This document shows positions 1 through 5,054 of a DNA stretch of 6,315 nt, piece by piece. The notes under the pieces were generated by a model. It made no database searches. It saw nothing but the letters and a program-made list of their open reading frames with translations, and was not told the DNA's origin. Within the stretch, counting starts at the first letter, position 1; every line of letters starts with the position of its first letter. A program made the position numbers and the translations under genes. The stretch spans positions 1 to 6,315 of the forward strand of contig DAOPIR010000172.1 in assembly GCA_035399245.1 (NCBI GenBank). The letters are read 5' to 3'. This stretch comes from CAXXOK01 sp035399245. GTDB taxonomy: Bacteria > Bacillota > Clostridia > Christensenellales > Aristaeellaceae.

Positions 1-584
1 ATATAGCGCATTATGCCGTTGTTGGCAATATGGTGGCCGGAGGACTGTGATACGCCTTTATAACCCTCGCAGGAATAGGCGATCACGGTGATGCCGTATT
101 TCTGCTCGTTGGTTTTGGCAATGGCCTGCACATCGTCTCCGATGAGGCCGATGGGGCAGGTAGAGCAGATCATAATACATTTTGGATTAAAGATCTGCAT
201 GCACTCGTCGATTGCCTTTTGCAGCTTTTTTTCACCGCCGAACACGATGTCCGTGGAACGCATATCGGTGCAGATGCAGTAGGGCAGGAAGTTTTTGCCG
301 TCCTCGCCGGCCTTGGCGCGGTTGCGGCGTGTGCCCCAGCTGTAAAACGCGCAGCCGATGGGACCGTGGGTGATGATGCAGATATCCTTCAGCGGGCCGA
401 CCACCACACCTTTGCAGCCCGCATAACAGCAGCCGCGCGCCGTCATCACACCGGGAACGGTGCGGGTGTTGGCGATGATGGTATCCGGCGGATCGCCGAA
501 CTCCAGTTGGGTAATGTGCTGCTTACGGTTTTTATAAACCCGTGCCGAATATTGATCCAGCAGTCGCTCTCTTTGTGTAGACAC
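1..584 (-). CDS. nifD: Nitrogenase MoFe protein alpha chain NifD, N-terminal 194 codons (runs off the window)
   Basis: NifD pairs with NifK to form the dinitrogenase that reduces N2 at FeMo-cofactor. The frame is open from a GTG at 584-582 to the window edge. GTG is chosen because AGGAGG lies 7 bases upstream, no ATG is nearby, and the frame gives a NifD N-terminus. Cys52 (RGCCYAG), Cys78 (HGPIGC) and Cys143 (STCPIGLIGDD) match the three P-cluster ligands of the alpha chain. Arg86, Gln180 and His184 (VSQSSGHH) match Azotobacter Arg96, Gln191 and His195 around the cofactor. This fits the molybdenum enzyme; the vanadium and iron-only subunits differ at the YSWGTRRN and CPIGLIGDD segments. Two extra cysteines, Cys53 and Cys57, sit beside the first ligand. 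The cofactor ligand near residue 275 and the rest of the protein are outside the window. It lies 17 bases after nifI2 and is clearly in the same operon. Confidence 0.95.
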   Translation of the reverse strand, partial: MSTQRERLLDQYSARVYKNRKQHITQLEFGDPPDTIIANTRTVPGVMTARGCCYAGCKGVVVGPLKDICIITHGPIGCAFYSWGTRRNRAKAGEDGKNFLPYCICTDMRSTDIVFGGEKKLQKAIDECMQIFNPKCIMICSTCPIGLIGDDVQAIAKTNEQKYGITVIAYSCEGYKGVSQSSGHHIANNGIMRY

Positions 585-585
585 G

Positions 586-599
586 CTGTTTCCTCCTCA
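586..599 (-). promoter_or_regulatory. Ribosome binding element of nifD (copy 2 of a 14-base repeat)
   Basis: On the minus strand this reads TGAGGAGGAAACAG, ending one base before the nifD GTG start. It is identical over 14 bases to the element before nifI1 at 1324-1337. It contains a full AGGAGG Shine-Dalgarno at 7-base spacing and fixes the GTG as the nifD start. Confidence 0.75.
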
Positions 600-601
600 G
601 A

Positions 602-985
602 TCAGAAAATCTCGTCAGCCGCCTCTCCGTCACGAACGCGGTAGCTTTCTTCGATCGGGCAGACGAAGATTTTTCCGTCGCCCGGGTTACCGGTCTGGTT
701 GGCCTCGATAATCAGGCGAACCGCTTTATCGGCCAGCTCGTCGCTGGTAATCAGCGTGAAGAAACGCTTGGCAATCAGACGGGAAGCCTCGGTAAAATGC
801 TCGCCGATGATATTCTGCGGCAGCTCGCCCGCCGCCATCAGGGCGGCAACCAGCTCGGTATCCACGTTTTTTTTGCCGCGGCCGACGCAGGAACGGCAGG
901 TGAAGGCGGGAAAGCGGTTTTCCATCAGGATTCGCTTTGTGGCGTTGACCTTGTTGGCCCGGATGATGGCGATAATCTCTTTCAT
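602..985 (-). CDS. nifI2: Nitrogen regulatory PII-family protein NifI2
   Basis: This 127-residue PII-like protein is the second half of the NifI1/NifI2 pair. In methanogens the pair binds dinitrogenase and inhibits it when ammonium is present; 2-oxoglutarate relieves the inhibition. Visible family marks are the N-terminal MKEIIAIIRANKVNATK, a GRGKK segment (36-40) opening the T-loop region, and the C-terminal TGNPGDGKIFV (98-108), the nucleotide-binding part of the PII fold. The T-loop region (about 36-70) is longer than in GlnB and lacks the GlnB uridylylation-site tyrosine context, as is usual for NifI2. The start is ATG 985, with AAAGGAG 7 bases upstream. The stop of nifI1 (TAA) forms part of this ribosome binding site, so the two genes are probably translated together. 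The gap to nifI1 is 12 bases. Confidence 0.93.
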   Translation of the reverse strand: MKEIIAIIRANKVNATKRILMENRFPAFTCRSCVGRGKKNVDTELVAALMAAGELPQNIIGEHFTEASRLIAKRFFTLITSDELADKAVRLIIEANQTGNPGDGKIFVCPIEESYRVRDGEAADEIF

Positions 986-997
986 GTCCGCACTCCT

Positions 998-1321
998 TTA
1001 CAGTTCGGCTTTGCCGTTGGAAACGGTGTAGGCTTCGCTGACAGGGGAAACGAAAATCTTACCGTCGCCGAAATTGCCTGCGCCGGTGCGCGCCGTGCGG
1101 ATGATAATTTTGACAATATCGTCCGTGTTTTCATCGTCGCATACGATCATCAGCATTTCCTTGGGAATCTCATCGTACTGAACGTTGCCCACAATGATGC
1201 CCTTTTGTTTGCCGCGGCCGTACACTTCCATTTTTGTCACTGCGGGAAAGCCTGCCGCCAGAAGCTCGGTGATGACTTCGTTGGTTTTCGTCGGGCGAAT
1301 GATGGCTCTGATTAACTGCAT
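998..1321 (-). CDS. nifI1: Nitrogen regulatory PII-family protein NifI1
   Basis: This 107-residue PII-like protein partners NifI2 in switching nitrogenase off in response to fixed nitrogen, acting on the enzyme rather than on transcription. The protein begins MQLIRAIIRPTK, has a short T-loop region EVYGRGKQKG...VQYDEIPKEM (32-56), and ends with the PII nucleotide-binding signature TGAGNFGDGKIFV (79-91). The VQYDEIPK form of the loop is that of NifI1; GlnB and GlnK carry RGAEY there. The frame stays open upstream to an ATG at 1381. ATG 1321 is chosen because GAGGAGG lies 8 bases before it, the protein then starts exactly like the family, and the longer form would overlap nifH by 47 bases. It follows nifH after 13 bases. 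The position between nifH and nifD is the standard one for nifI genes. Confidence 0.94.
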   Translation of the reverse strand: MQLIRAIIRPTKTNEVITELLAAGFPAVTKMEVYGRGKQKGIIVGNVQYDEIPKEMLMIVCDDENTDDIVKIIIRTARTGAGNFGDGKIFVSPVSEAYTVSNGKAEL

Positions 1322-1323
1322 TC

Positions 1324-1337
1324 CTGTTTCCTCCTCA
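1324..1337 (-). promoter_or_regulatory. Ribosome binding element of nifI1 (copy 1 of a 14-base repeat)
   Basis: On the minus strand this reads TGAGGAGGAAACAG. Its first three bases are the TGA stop codon of nifH, so the stop and the Shine-Dalgarno overlap and termination at nifH probably aids initiation at nifI1. The spacing favours ATG 1321 over the longer upstream start. Confidence 0.75.
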
Positions 1338-2153
1338 ATCCATGATGCCGTGCTCCATGAGTATCTCCTCAAGCCTGTCAATAGCCATGGGCTTGGGAAT
1401 AACGAACATATCGTTGCCGTCCACCTTGCGTGCCAGCTCGCGGTATTCCTCGGCCTGAGGTTCCTCGGGCGAGTAGTCGATTACGGTCTTTTTATGAATT
1501 TCCGCGCGCTGCACAGCGTTGTCACGAGGAACAAAGTGGATCATCTGCGTGCCGATTTCCTTGGCGACGCTTTCCACCAGATCGGCTTCACCGTCTACGT
1601 TGCGGCTGTTGCAGATCAACCCGCCCAGGCGCACGCCGCCGGTGTTGGCATACTTGGCAATACCCTTGGAGATATTATTGGCGGCGTACAGCGCCATCAT
1701 CTCACCGGAACAGACAATATAAATCTCCTGCGCTTTGCCCTCGCGGATCGGCATGGCAAACCCGCCGCAAACCACGTCGCCCAAAACATCGTAGAACACG
1801 TAATCCAAATCCGATTCATAAGCGCCCAGCTGCTCCAGCAGGTTGATGGAGGTAATGATGCCGCGGCCTGCACAGCCAACGCCGGGCTCCGGCCCGCCGC
1901 TTTCCACGCCGCGGATCCCGCCGTAGCCTGTCTTGAGCACGGCATCCAGTTCAATGTCGTCGCCCTCTTCGCGCAGCGTATCCAAAACGGTTTTCTGGGC
2001 AAGACCGCCCAGCACCAAGCGCGTAGAGTCCGCCTTTGGGTCACAGCCGACGATCATGATCTTTTTCCCCATTTCCGCCAGGCCTGCTGTAAGGTTCTGT
2101 GTGGTGGTGGACTTACCGATGCCGCCTTTTCCGTAGATTGCAACTTGCCTCAT
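1335..2153 (-). CDS. nifH: Nitrogenase iron protein NifH (dinitrogenase reductase)
   Basis: NifH is the homodimeric 4Fe-4S ATPase that passes electrons one at a time to NifDK. The 272 residues are normal length for the family. Seen in order: P-loop GKGGIGKS (8-15), the GCDPKADSTR segment (36-45), Cys94 in GVGCAGRG and Cys129 in DVVCGGFAMP. The two cysteines are the cluster ligands (Azotobacter Cys97 and Cys132). Arg97 matches Azotobacter Arg100, the residue ADP-ribosylated by DraT in some bacteria; whether DraT exists here cannot be seen. The start is ATG 2153, with GGAGG 8 bases upstream and the family's MRQVAIYGKGG N-terminus. An in-frame ATG at 2159 is only 2 bases from the GGAGG, and the frame stays open to 2267 through the leader hairpins; both starts are rejected. 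This is the first nif gene seen, preceded by a 257-base non-coding stretch. Confidence 0.97.
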   Translation of the reverse strand: MRQVAIYGKGGIGKSTTTQNLTAGLAEMGKKIMIVGCDPKADSTRLVLGGLAQKTVLDTLREEGDDIELDAVLKTGYGGIRGVESGGPEPGVGCAGRGIITSINLLEQLGAYESDLDYVFYDVLGDVVCGGFAMPIREGKAQEIYIVCSGEMMALYAANNISKGIAKYANTGGVRLGGLICNSRNVDGEADLVESVAKEIGTQMIHFVPRDNAVQRAEIHKKTVIDYSPEEPQAEEYRELARKVDGNDMFVIPKPMAIDRLEEILMEHGIMD

Positions 2154-2195
2154 GACCATTTCCTCCGTTCTGTCTGCTGGGAATGTGTAAACACA

Positions 2196-2226
2196 AACGG
2201 CGCATACCCTTGCGGGCTGCGCCGTT
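2196..2226 (-). promoter_or_regulatory. nifH leader hairpin, gene-proximal, with GNRA-type tetraloop
   Basis: Perfect 9-base arms AACGGCGCA and TGCGCCGTT (2196-2204 and 2218-2226) enclose CCC/GGG (2207-2209 and 2214-2216). Read as minus-strand RNA, the apical loop is GCAA closed by C-G, a very stable GNRA tetraloop; on the plus strand the loop is UUGC and has no such property. That favours function as RNA in the nifH transcript. The hairpin ends 42 bases before the nifH start. It is followed by GTTTGTGTTT, a broken T-rich stretch, so it could be a weak attenuator, an mRNA-stability element or a protein-binding site. No experimentally known family is recognised. Confidence 0.7.
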
Positions 2227-2248
2227 GCTTTGTTCACATCATAAAGGA

Positions 2249-2276
2249 AATTGCCGTACATTTCCATACGGCAATT
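2249..2276 (-). promoter_or_regulatory. nifH leader inverted repeat, gene-distal (hairpin or operator)
   Basis: Perfect 10-base arms AATTGCCGTA (2249-2258) and TACGGCAATT (2267-2276) are separated by 8 bases. As RNA on the minus strand it gives a 10-bp stem with loop UGGAAAUG; as DNA it would be a dyad with half-sites 18 bases apart centre to centre. A second, overlapping inverted repeat, GGAAAT (2246-2251) and ATTTCC (2260-2265), could form an alternative and mutually exclusive stem. It sits about 96 bases upstream of nifH. The sequence cannot tell an operator from an RNA element. Confidence 0.6.
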
Positions 2277-2355
2277 CGTACAAATCAGAGGGAGTTATTT
2301 AGATATTGTGTCGAAGAATGGCTTTATGCAGCACAACATATAGGACAAAATAGTA

Positions 2356-2385
2356 TGTATAGAAGCCGTGAAAGAATGGAAGCAA
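2356..2385 (-). promoter_or_regulatory. Weak candidate sigma-70-type promoter for nifH
   Basis: On the minus strand TTGCTT (2385-2380) and TATACA (2361-2356) are spaced by 18 bases. If used, transcription would start near 2349 and give a leader of about 195 bases carrying both hairpins. The match is only moderate and other AT-rich pairs exist nearby. No sigma-54 -24/-12 element with correct spacing was found between 2154 and 2410. Confidence 0.25.
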
Positions 2386-2410
2386 TAACGAGCAACCATG
2401 TGGATCGCGG

Positions 2411-3112
2411 TTAAATCGGCAGTGTTTTCTCAATGAAATAGTGGCGGAAATCGGAAAACAGGCGCGGGCCAAGCCTGCGGATGCCGCCGTAAAGGTGACG
2501 GCGCATGAGCGGCTCAATCCTCTCAATAGCGCCGGAATCGATAATATCCAGCATCTCGCGGTGATCAACCAGCACGTCGTTCACGTTTTCACCGGCGTTG
2601 ATATCCAGCGTTAAAAAGCGGGAATAGCTGGCATCCATTCGCTGCAGCGAAGTGGCGAGTGTTTCCTTATGGATCGCGCGGAAATAAACGTGGTGCATAG
2701 CCAAATCGCTGTCCAAAAACCGGTATACATCAAAATCCCCGGTGTTCTCCAGACACTTTTTGCCTTCGGCCTCCAATTGTGTCATGGCATACTGCAGCGC
2801 GCTGATATCCGCCGGACTATGGGCGTTGATAAAGTCCCGAAAAACCATGCTTTCCACGGCGACGCGGGCATAAACATCCTGCTCGATCACCTGGTAATCC
2901 AGCAGCGTTACGAAGCTGCCCTTATACGGAGCTATCGCAACGAAACCCTTGTTTTCCAAGCGCTGCAGCACTGTGCGAATCGGTGTGCGGGAAACGCCGA
3001 AGCGCTTGCACAGGCTGTTTTCACTCAGGTCATCCCCGGGCTTGATTGCCAGCGATATAATTTCGTTTTCTATGACGGCATATATTTCATCCGTACTGCG
3101 TGCAATCTCCAT
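2411..3112 (-). CDS. GntR-family transcriptional regulator, FadR/FCD subfamily
   Basis: This 233-residue cytoplasmic DNA-binding regulator has typical length. Residues about 8-72 form the winged helix-turn-helix: IKPGDDLSE, then LCKRFGVSRTPIRTVLQRLE as the recognition region, then the wing GFV...YKGSFV. Residues about 75-225 are an all-helical FCD ligand-binding domain. Asp136-x3-His140, His184 (DHREM) and His206 (RRHL) match the Asp plus three-His metal site common in FCD domains, whose ligands are often organic acids such as lactate, uronates or dicarboxylates. The start is ATG 3112 behind AAAGGGGA. The gene is divergent from a TRAP transporter, so local control of dctPQM and of itself is the simplest reading. 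It is also upstream of nifH in the same direction, but 257 bases and two hairpins separate them and co-transcription is not evident. The ligand cannot be named from the sequence. Confidence 0.93.
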   Translation of the reverse strand: MEIARSTDEIYAVIENEIISLAIKPGDDLSENSLCKRFGVSRTPIRTVLQRLENKGFVAIAPYKGSFVTLLDYQVIEQDVYARVAVESMVFRDFINAHSPADISALQYAMTQLEAEGKKCLENTGDFDVYRFLDSDLAMHHVYFRAIHKETLATSLQRMDASYSRFLTLDINAGENVNDVLVDHREMLDIIDSGAIERIEPLMRRHLYGGIRRLGPRLFSDFRHYFIEKTLPI

Positions 3113-3144
3113 TGCAATCCCCTTTAATTTAGTATGATAATCCC

Positions 3145-3173
3145 ATGATAGTGTTGTATGGCTTGAAAGTCAA
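3145..3173 (-). promoter_or_regulatory. Promoter of gntR
   Basis: On the minus strand TTGACT (3173-3168) and TATCAT (3150-3145) are spaced by exactly 17 bases, a strong match to the housekeeping sigma factor. Transcription would begin near 3138 and give a leader of about 25 bases with the AAAGGGGA ribosome binding site. Confidence 0.7.
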
Positions 3174-3175
3174 GC
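3161..3175. promoter_or_regulatory. Dyad over the gntR -35 box, possible operator
   Basis: GCTTGA and TCAAGC form a perfect 6-base inverted repeat around AAG, and the right half contains most of the -35 hexamer of the gntR promoter. A protein bound here would block RNA polymerase. It differs from the TGTATACAA sites nearby, so it may serve a different regulator or be chance. Confidence 0.35.
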
Positions 3176-3198
3176 GTTTTTTCATAATCAGAAGCGCC

Positions 3199-3207
3199 TT
3201 GTATACA
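3199..3207 (-). promoter_or_regulatory. GntR-type operator candidate, upstream copy (TGTATACAA)
   Basis: The plus strand reads TTGTATACA, the reverse complement of the 9-mer at 3299-3307. The core TGTATACA is a perfect palindrome with the GT...AC arrangement common in FadR-subfamily operators. It lies about 26 bases upstream of the gntR -35 box, 99 bases from the second copy. Confidence 0.45.
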
Positions 3208-3268
3208 TTAAGATGGAATGTAATGGCAATTATATAGCAATTAACGATAAATAAATTCAAATTGTGTA

Positions 3269-3297
3269 TTGCAAACATGTATGCATTATGATATAGT
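3269..3297 (+). promoter_or_regulatory. Promoter of the dctPQM operon
   Basis: TTGCAA (3269-3274) and TATAGT (3292-3297) are spaced by 17 bases, a good housekeeping promoter. Transcription would start near 3304 and give a leader of about 79 bases before dctP. A one-mismatch relative of the operator core, TGTATGCA (3278-3285), lies in the spacer. Confidence 0.7.
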
Positions 3298-3298
3298 G

Positions 3299-3307
3299 TG
3301 TATACAA
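3299..3307 (+). promoter_or_regulatory. GntR-type operator candidate over the dctP transcription start
   Basis: TGTATACAA begins two bases after the -10 box and covers the expected start of transcription, the classic place for a repressor to act. It repeats the 9-mer at 3199-3207 in inverted orientation. The divergently encoded FCD regulator is the obvious candidate to bind it. Confidence 0.5.
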
Positions 3308-3382
3308 ATTTGGAAGCATGCCGGCTATCACACAAAACGGATGCTGCTCCAGATCAAAAAAATATAGCAGGAGGTTTCTTTG

Positions 3383-4420
3383 ATGAAGATGAAAAAGTAT
3401 CTGGCAATTCTGGTTGCGCTTACCATGACCTTCGGTCTTGTGAGTGCGCTCGCAGAAGGCGATCCCTATGCGGATCTGGGCACCTATGAAATGGTGATCG
3501 GGCATGCTCAGCCCGAAACCAACCCGCGCGATATCTCGCTGCAGAAATTCAAGGCGGATGTCGAAGAACAGACCAACGGCCACGTGACGGTAACCATCTA
3601 CAATAACGGCCAGCTCGGCAACGAAAAAGAAATGCTGGAGCAGGTCATGTACGGCACCATCCAGGGCATGCGCGGCGGTCACTTTGACTTCAGCCCCTGC
3701 CTGGTAATCTTCACCGCTCCGTTCCTTACCCAAAACCGTGAGGAAATTGAAGCGCTGCTCCACAGCGATCTGTCAGATGAAATCTGTGCGGAAGCCGGCG
3801 AGCTCACCAACTGCGTCATCCTCAATGTGTGCGACGCCGCCGGTTATCGCCAGTTCTCCAACAACGTGCATCCCATTACCTGTCCGGATGACCTGGTAGG
3901 CCTCAAAATGCGCGTTGCGCCGAGCATCACGACCATTGCCTGGACCTTCGAAGCGCTGGGTGCCTCCACGGTCAGCATTGCGTATGCGGATCTGTATATG
4001 AGCCTGAAAACCGGCGTTGCAGACGGCCAGGAGAACCCGTGGCTGAACATCACCTCCATGAAGTTCTACGAAGTACAGAAGTACTTCACGGAAGTCAACT
4101 ACCAGTTCCATCCCGATCCGTTCTTCGTGAACGTCGATTGGTGGAACGAGCTGCCCGAAGAGTTCCAGACCATCCTGCAGGCGTGTGCCACCGATATGGG
4201 CATCTACAACGACGAGCTGGTGGATGAAAACCAGAACGCCGCATTGCAGACGATTATCGATTATGGCTGCGAAGTGTATGTGCCGACCTCTGAAGAGCTG
4301 CAGCTGTTCGTGGATGCCTGCCAGCCGGTGTACCAGCAGATGATCGACGAGGGGATCTGCACACAGGAGCAGATGGACCGCATGTTCGAGATTATCGAAG
4401 AAGTACGCGCGGGTGAATAA
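3383..4420 (+). CDS. dctP: TRAP transporter substrate-binding protein DctP
   Basis: This 345-residue extracytoplasmic solute receptor captures an organic acid and delivers it to DctQM. Residues 1-24 form a Sec signal peptide: charged MKMKK, a hydrophobic stretch, and an A-x-A site before Glu25. There is no lipobox cysteine, so it is not a lipoprotein as written. The mature part shows DctP marks: NGQLGNEKEMLEQVMYGTI (75-93), GYRQFSN (154-160), GLKMRV (173-178) and a GVADGQENP segment (211-219). Arg177 is the family arginine that usually binds the substrate carboxylate. The start is ATG 3383, 8 bases after AGGAGG (3369-3374); a TTG at 3380 and an ATG at 3389 are less well spaced. Nine cysteines (106, 135, 144, 150, 167, 268, 296, 313, 326) are many for an exported protein and fit an anaerobe. 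The substrate is unknown; FCD regulators of TRAP operons suggest a sugar acid or dicarboxylate. Confidence 0.93.
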   Translation: MKMKKYLAILVALTMTFGLVSALAEGDPYADLGTYEMVIGHAQPETNPRDISLQKFKADVEEQTNGHVTVTIYNNGQLGNEKEMLEQVMYGTIQGMRGGHFDFSPCLVIFTAPFLTQNREEIEALLHSDLSDEICAEAGELTNCVILNVCDAAGYRQFSNNVHPITCPDDLVGLKMRVAPSITTIAWTFEALGASTVSIAYADLYMSLKTGVADGQENPWLNITSMKFYEVQKYFTEVNYQFHPDPFFVNVDWWNELPEEFQTILQACATDMGIYNDELVDENQNAALQTIIDYGCEVYVPTSEELQLFVDACQPVYQQMIDEGICTQEQMDRMFEIIEEVRAGE

Positions 4421-4433
4421 CGACTAAGCACCA

Positions 4434-4469
4434 CAGGCAAAGCGGGAGATCACACTCCCGCTTTGCCTG
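4434..4469 (+). other. Perfect 15-bp hairpin between dctP and dctQ
   Basis: CAGGCAAAGCGGGAG (4434-4448) and CTCCCGCTTTGCCTG (4455-4469) are exact complements around the 6-base loop ATCACA, 13 bases after the dctP stop. No T-run follows, so it does not look like an intrinsic terminator. Such hairpins after binding-protein genes commonly protect the upstream message or cause partial termination, which gives more receptor than membrane subunits. The 112-base gap is large compared with the zero-base dctQ-dctM junction. Confidence 0.85.
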
Positions 4470-4532
4470 ATACCAGAGCAGACCGTTTACAAAGTATCAT
4501 CTACCTTTGATCAAAAGGCAGGGTTCAGGATC

Positions 4533-5054
4533 ATGAAAAAAATATCCAAGGTATTATTTGATATCTATTTCGGCATCGGCGTCGTTGCCATAGGTATCTT
4601 GGCAGTCAGCGTAATCTTTACGGTGATCATGCGGTATTTGTTCTCCATGAACTGGAAAGAGGTTTCTGAATTCAACATTTTATTGTTTGCGTTTACCACC
4701 TTTTGGGGTATGGGCATCAACGTGATTAAAAATGAGCACGTGGTGATCGATATCTTTTACGACCGGATTAAACCGGCCGTGAAGCGTTGGGTTGCCGTGT
4801 TTAACTATCTGATCGTACTGGCGGTAGACGGGATCTTCGTCTGGTACAGCATTATCTATGTCAATAAAGCAGGGGTACAGATCAGCGCGGGCCTTGAAAT
4901 TCCCATGAAATTTATGTATGGGGTTATGCCGGTCGCAGGCATACTCTGTGCCATTTGCGTCATCATAAAAATCGTCGGCTTCCTTACCGCTCCGTTGGAA
5001 GCGTTCGAACGGCAAAACGTTCCGATTGCCAAAGAGAAAGGGGAGGAAGCATAA
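4533..5054 (+). CDS. dctQ: TRAP transporter small membrane subunit DctQ
   Basis: This 173-residue integral membrane protein supports the large subunit DctM in sodium- or proton-driven TRAP transport. Four membrane segments are visible at about 10-32, 46-63, 86-108 and 127-150, the usual number for DctQ. The family segment WGMGINVIKNEHVVIDIF (58-75) lies after the second helix, and GLEIPMKFMYGVMPVAG (120-136) opens the fourth. The tail after residue 155 is charged and soluble. The start at ATG 4533 has only a modest ribosome binding site (AGGA just upstream, AAGGCAGGG further off), in contrast to the strong AGGAGG before dctP. This agrees with lower translation of the membrane part. It ends directly against dctM with no gap. 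Confidence 0.92.
   Translation: MKKISKVLFDIYFGIGVVAIGILAVSVIFTVIMRYLFSMNWKEVSEFNILLFAFTTFWGMGINVIKNEHVVIDIFYDRIKPAVKRWVAVFNYLIVLAVDGIFVWYSIIYVNKAGVQISAGLEIPMKFMYGVMPVAGILCAICVIIKIVGFLTAPLEAFERQNVPIAKEKGEEA

Noticed and set aside
219..1315. Plus-strand reading frames opposite nifD, nifI2 and nifI1
   Set aside because: They are shadows of the well-supported minus-strand nif genes, with no recognisable protein family or ribosome binding sites.
2184..2195. TGTGTAAACACA palindrome before nifH as a regulator site
   Set aside because: It is short and matches neither the Crp/Fnr nor the Rex consensus; it could be chance in the leader.
2154..2267. A 38-residue N-terminal extension of NifH or a leader peptide, since the frame is open upstream to an ATG at 2267
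   Set aside because: The good ribosome binding site is at the 2153 start, the shorter protein begins exactly like the NifH family, and the extension runs through the hairpins. It has no stop, so it cannot be a separate leader peptide.
2246..2276. An H-type RNA pseudoknot in the nifH leader, the loop GGAAA pairing with the downstream UUUCC
   Set aside because: No bases would be left to cross the 8-bp first stem, which is sterically impossible; the two pairings can only be alternatives.
2196..2276. An ANTAR-type antitermination target (two hexaloop hairpins)
   Set aside because: The loops are a GCAA tetraloop and UGGAAAUG (hexaloop GGAAAU at best), without the expected A at position 1 and G at position 4.
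2306..2336. TTGTG...CACAA inverted repeat as an operator
   Set aside because: Only 5-base arms with a 21-base spacer in AT-rich DNA, within chance expectation.
2378..2402. A sigma-54 promoter for nifH (TGG...TTGC on the minus strand)
   Set aside because: The GG and GC elements are separated by 12 bases instead of the required 10.
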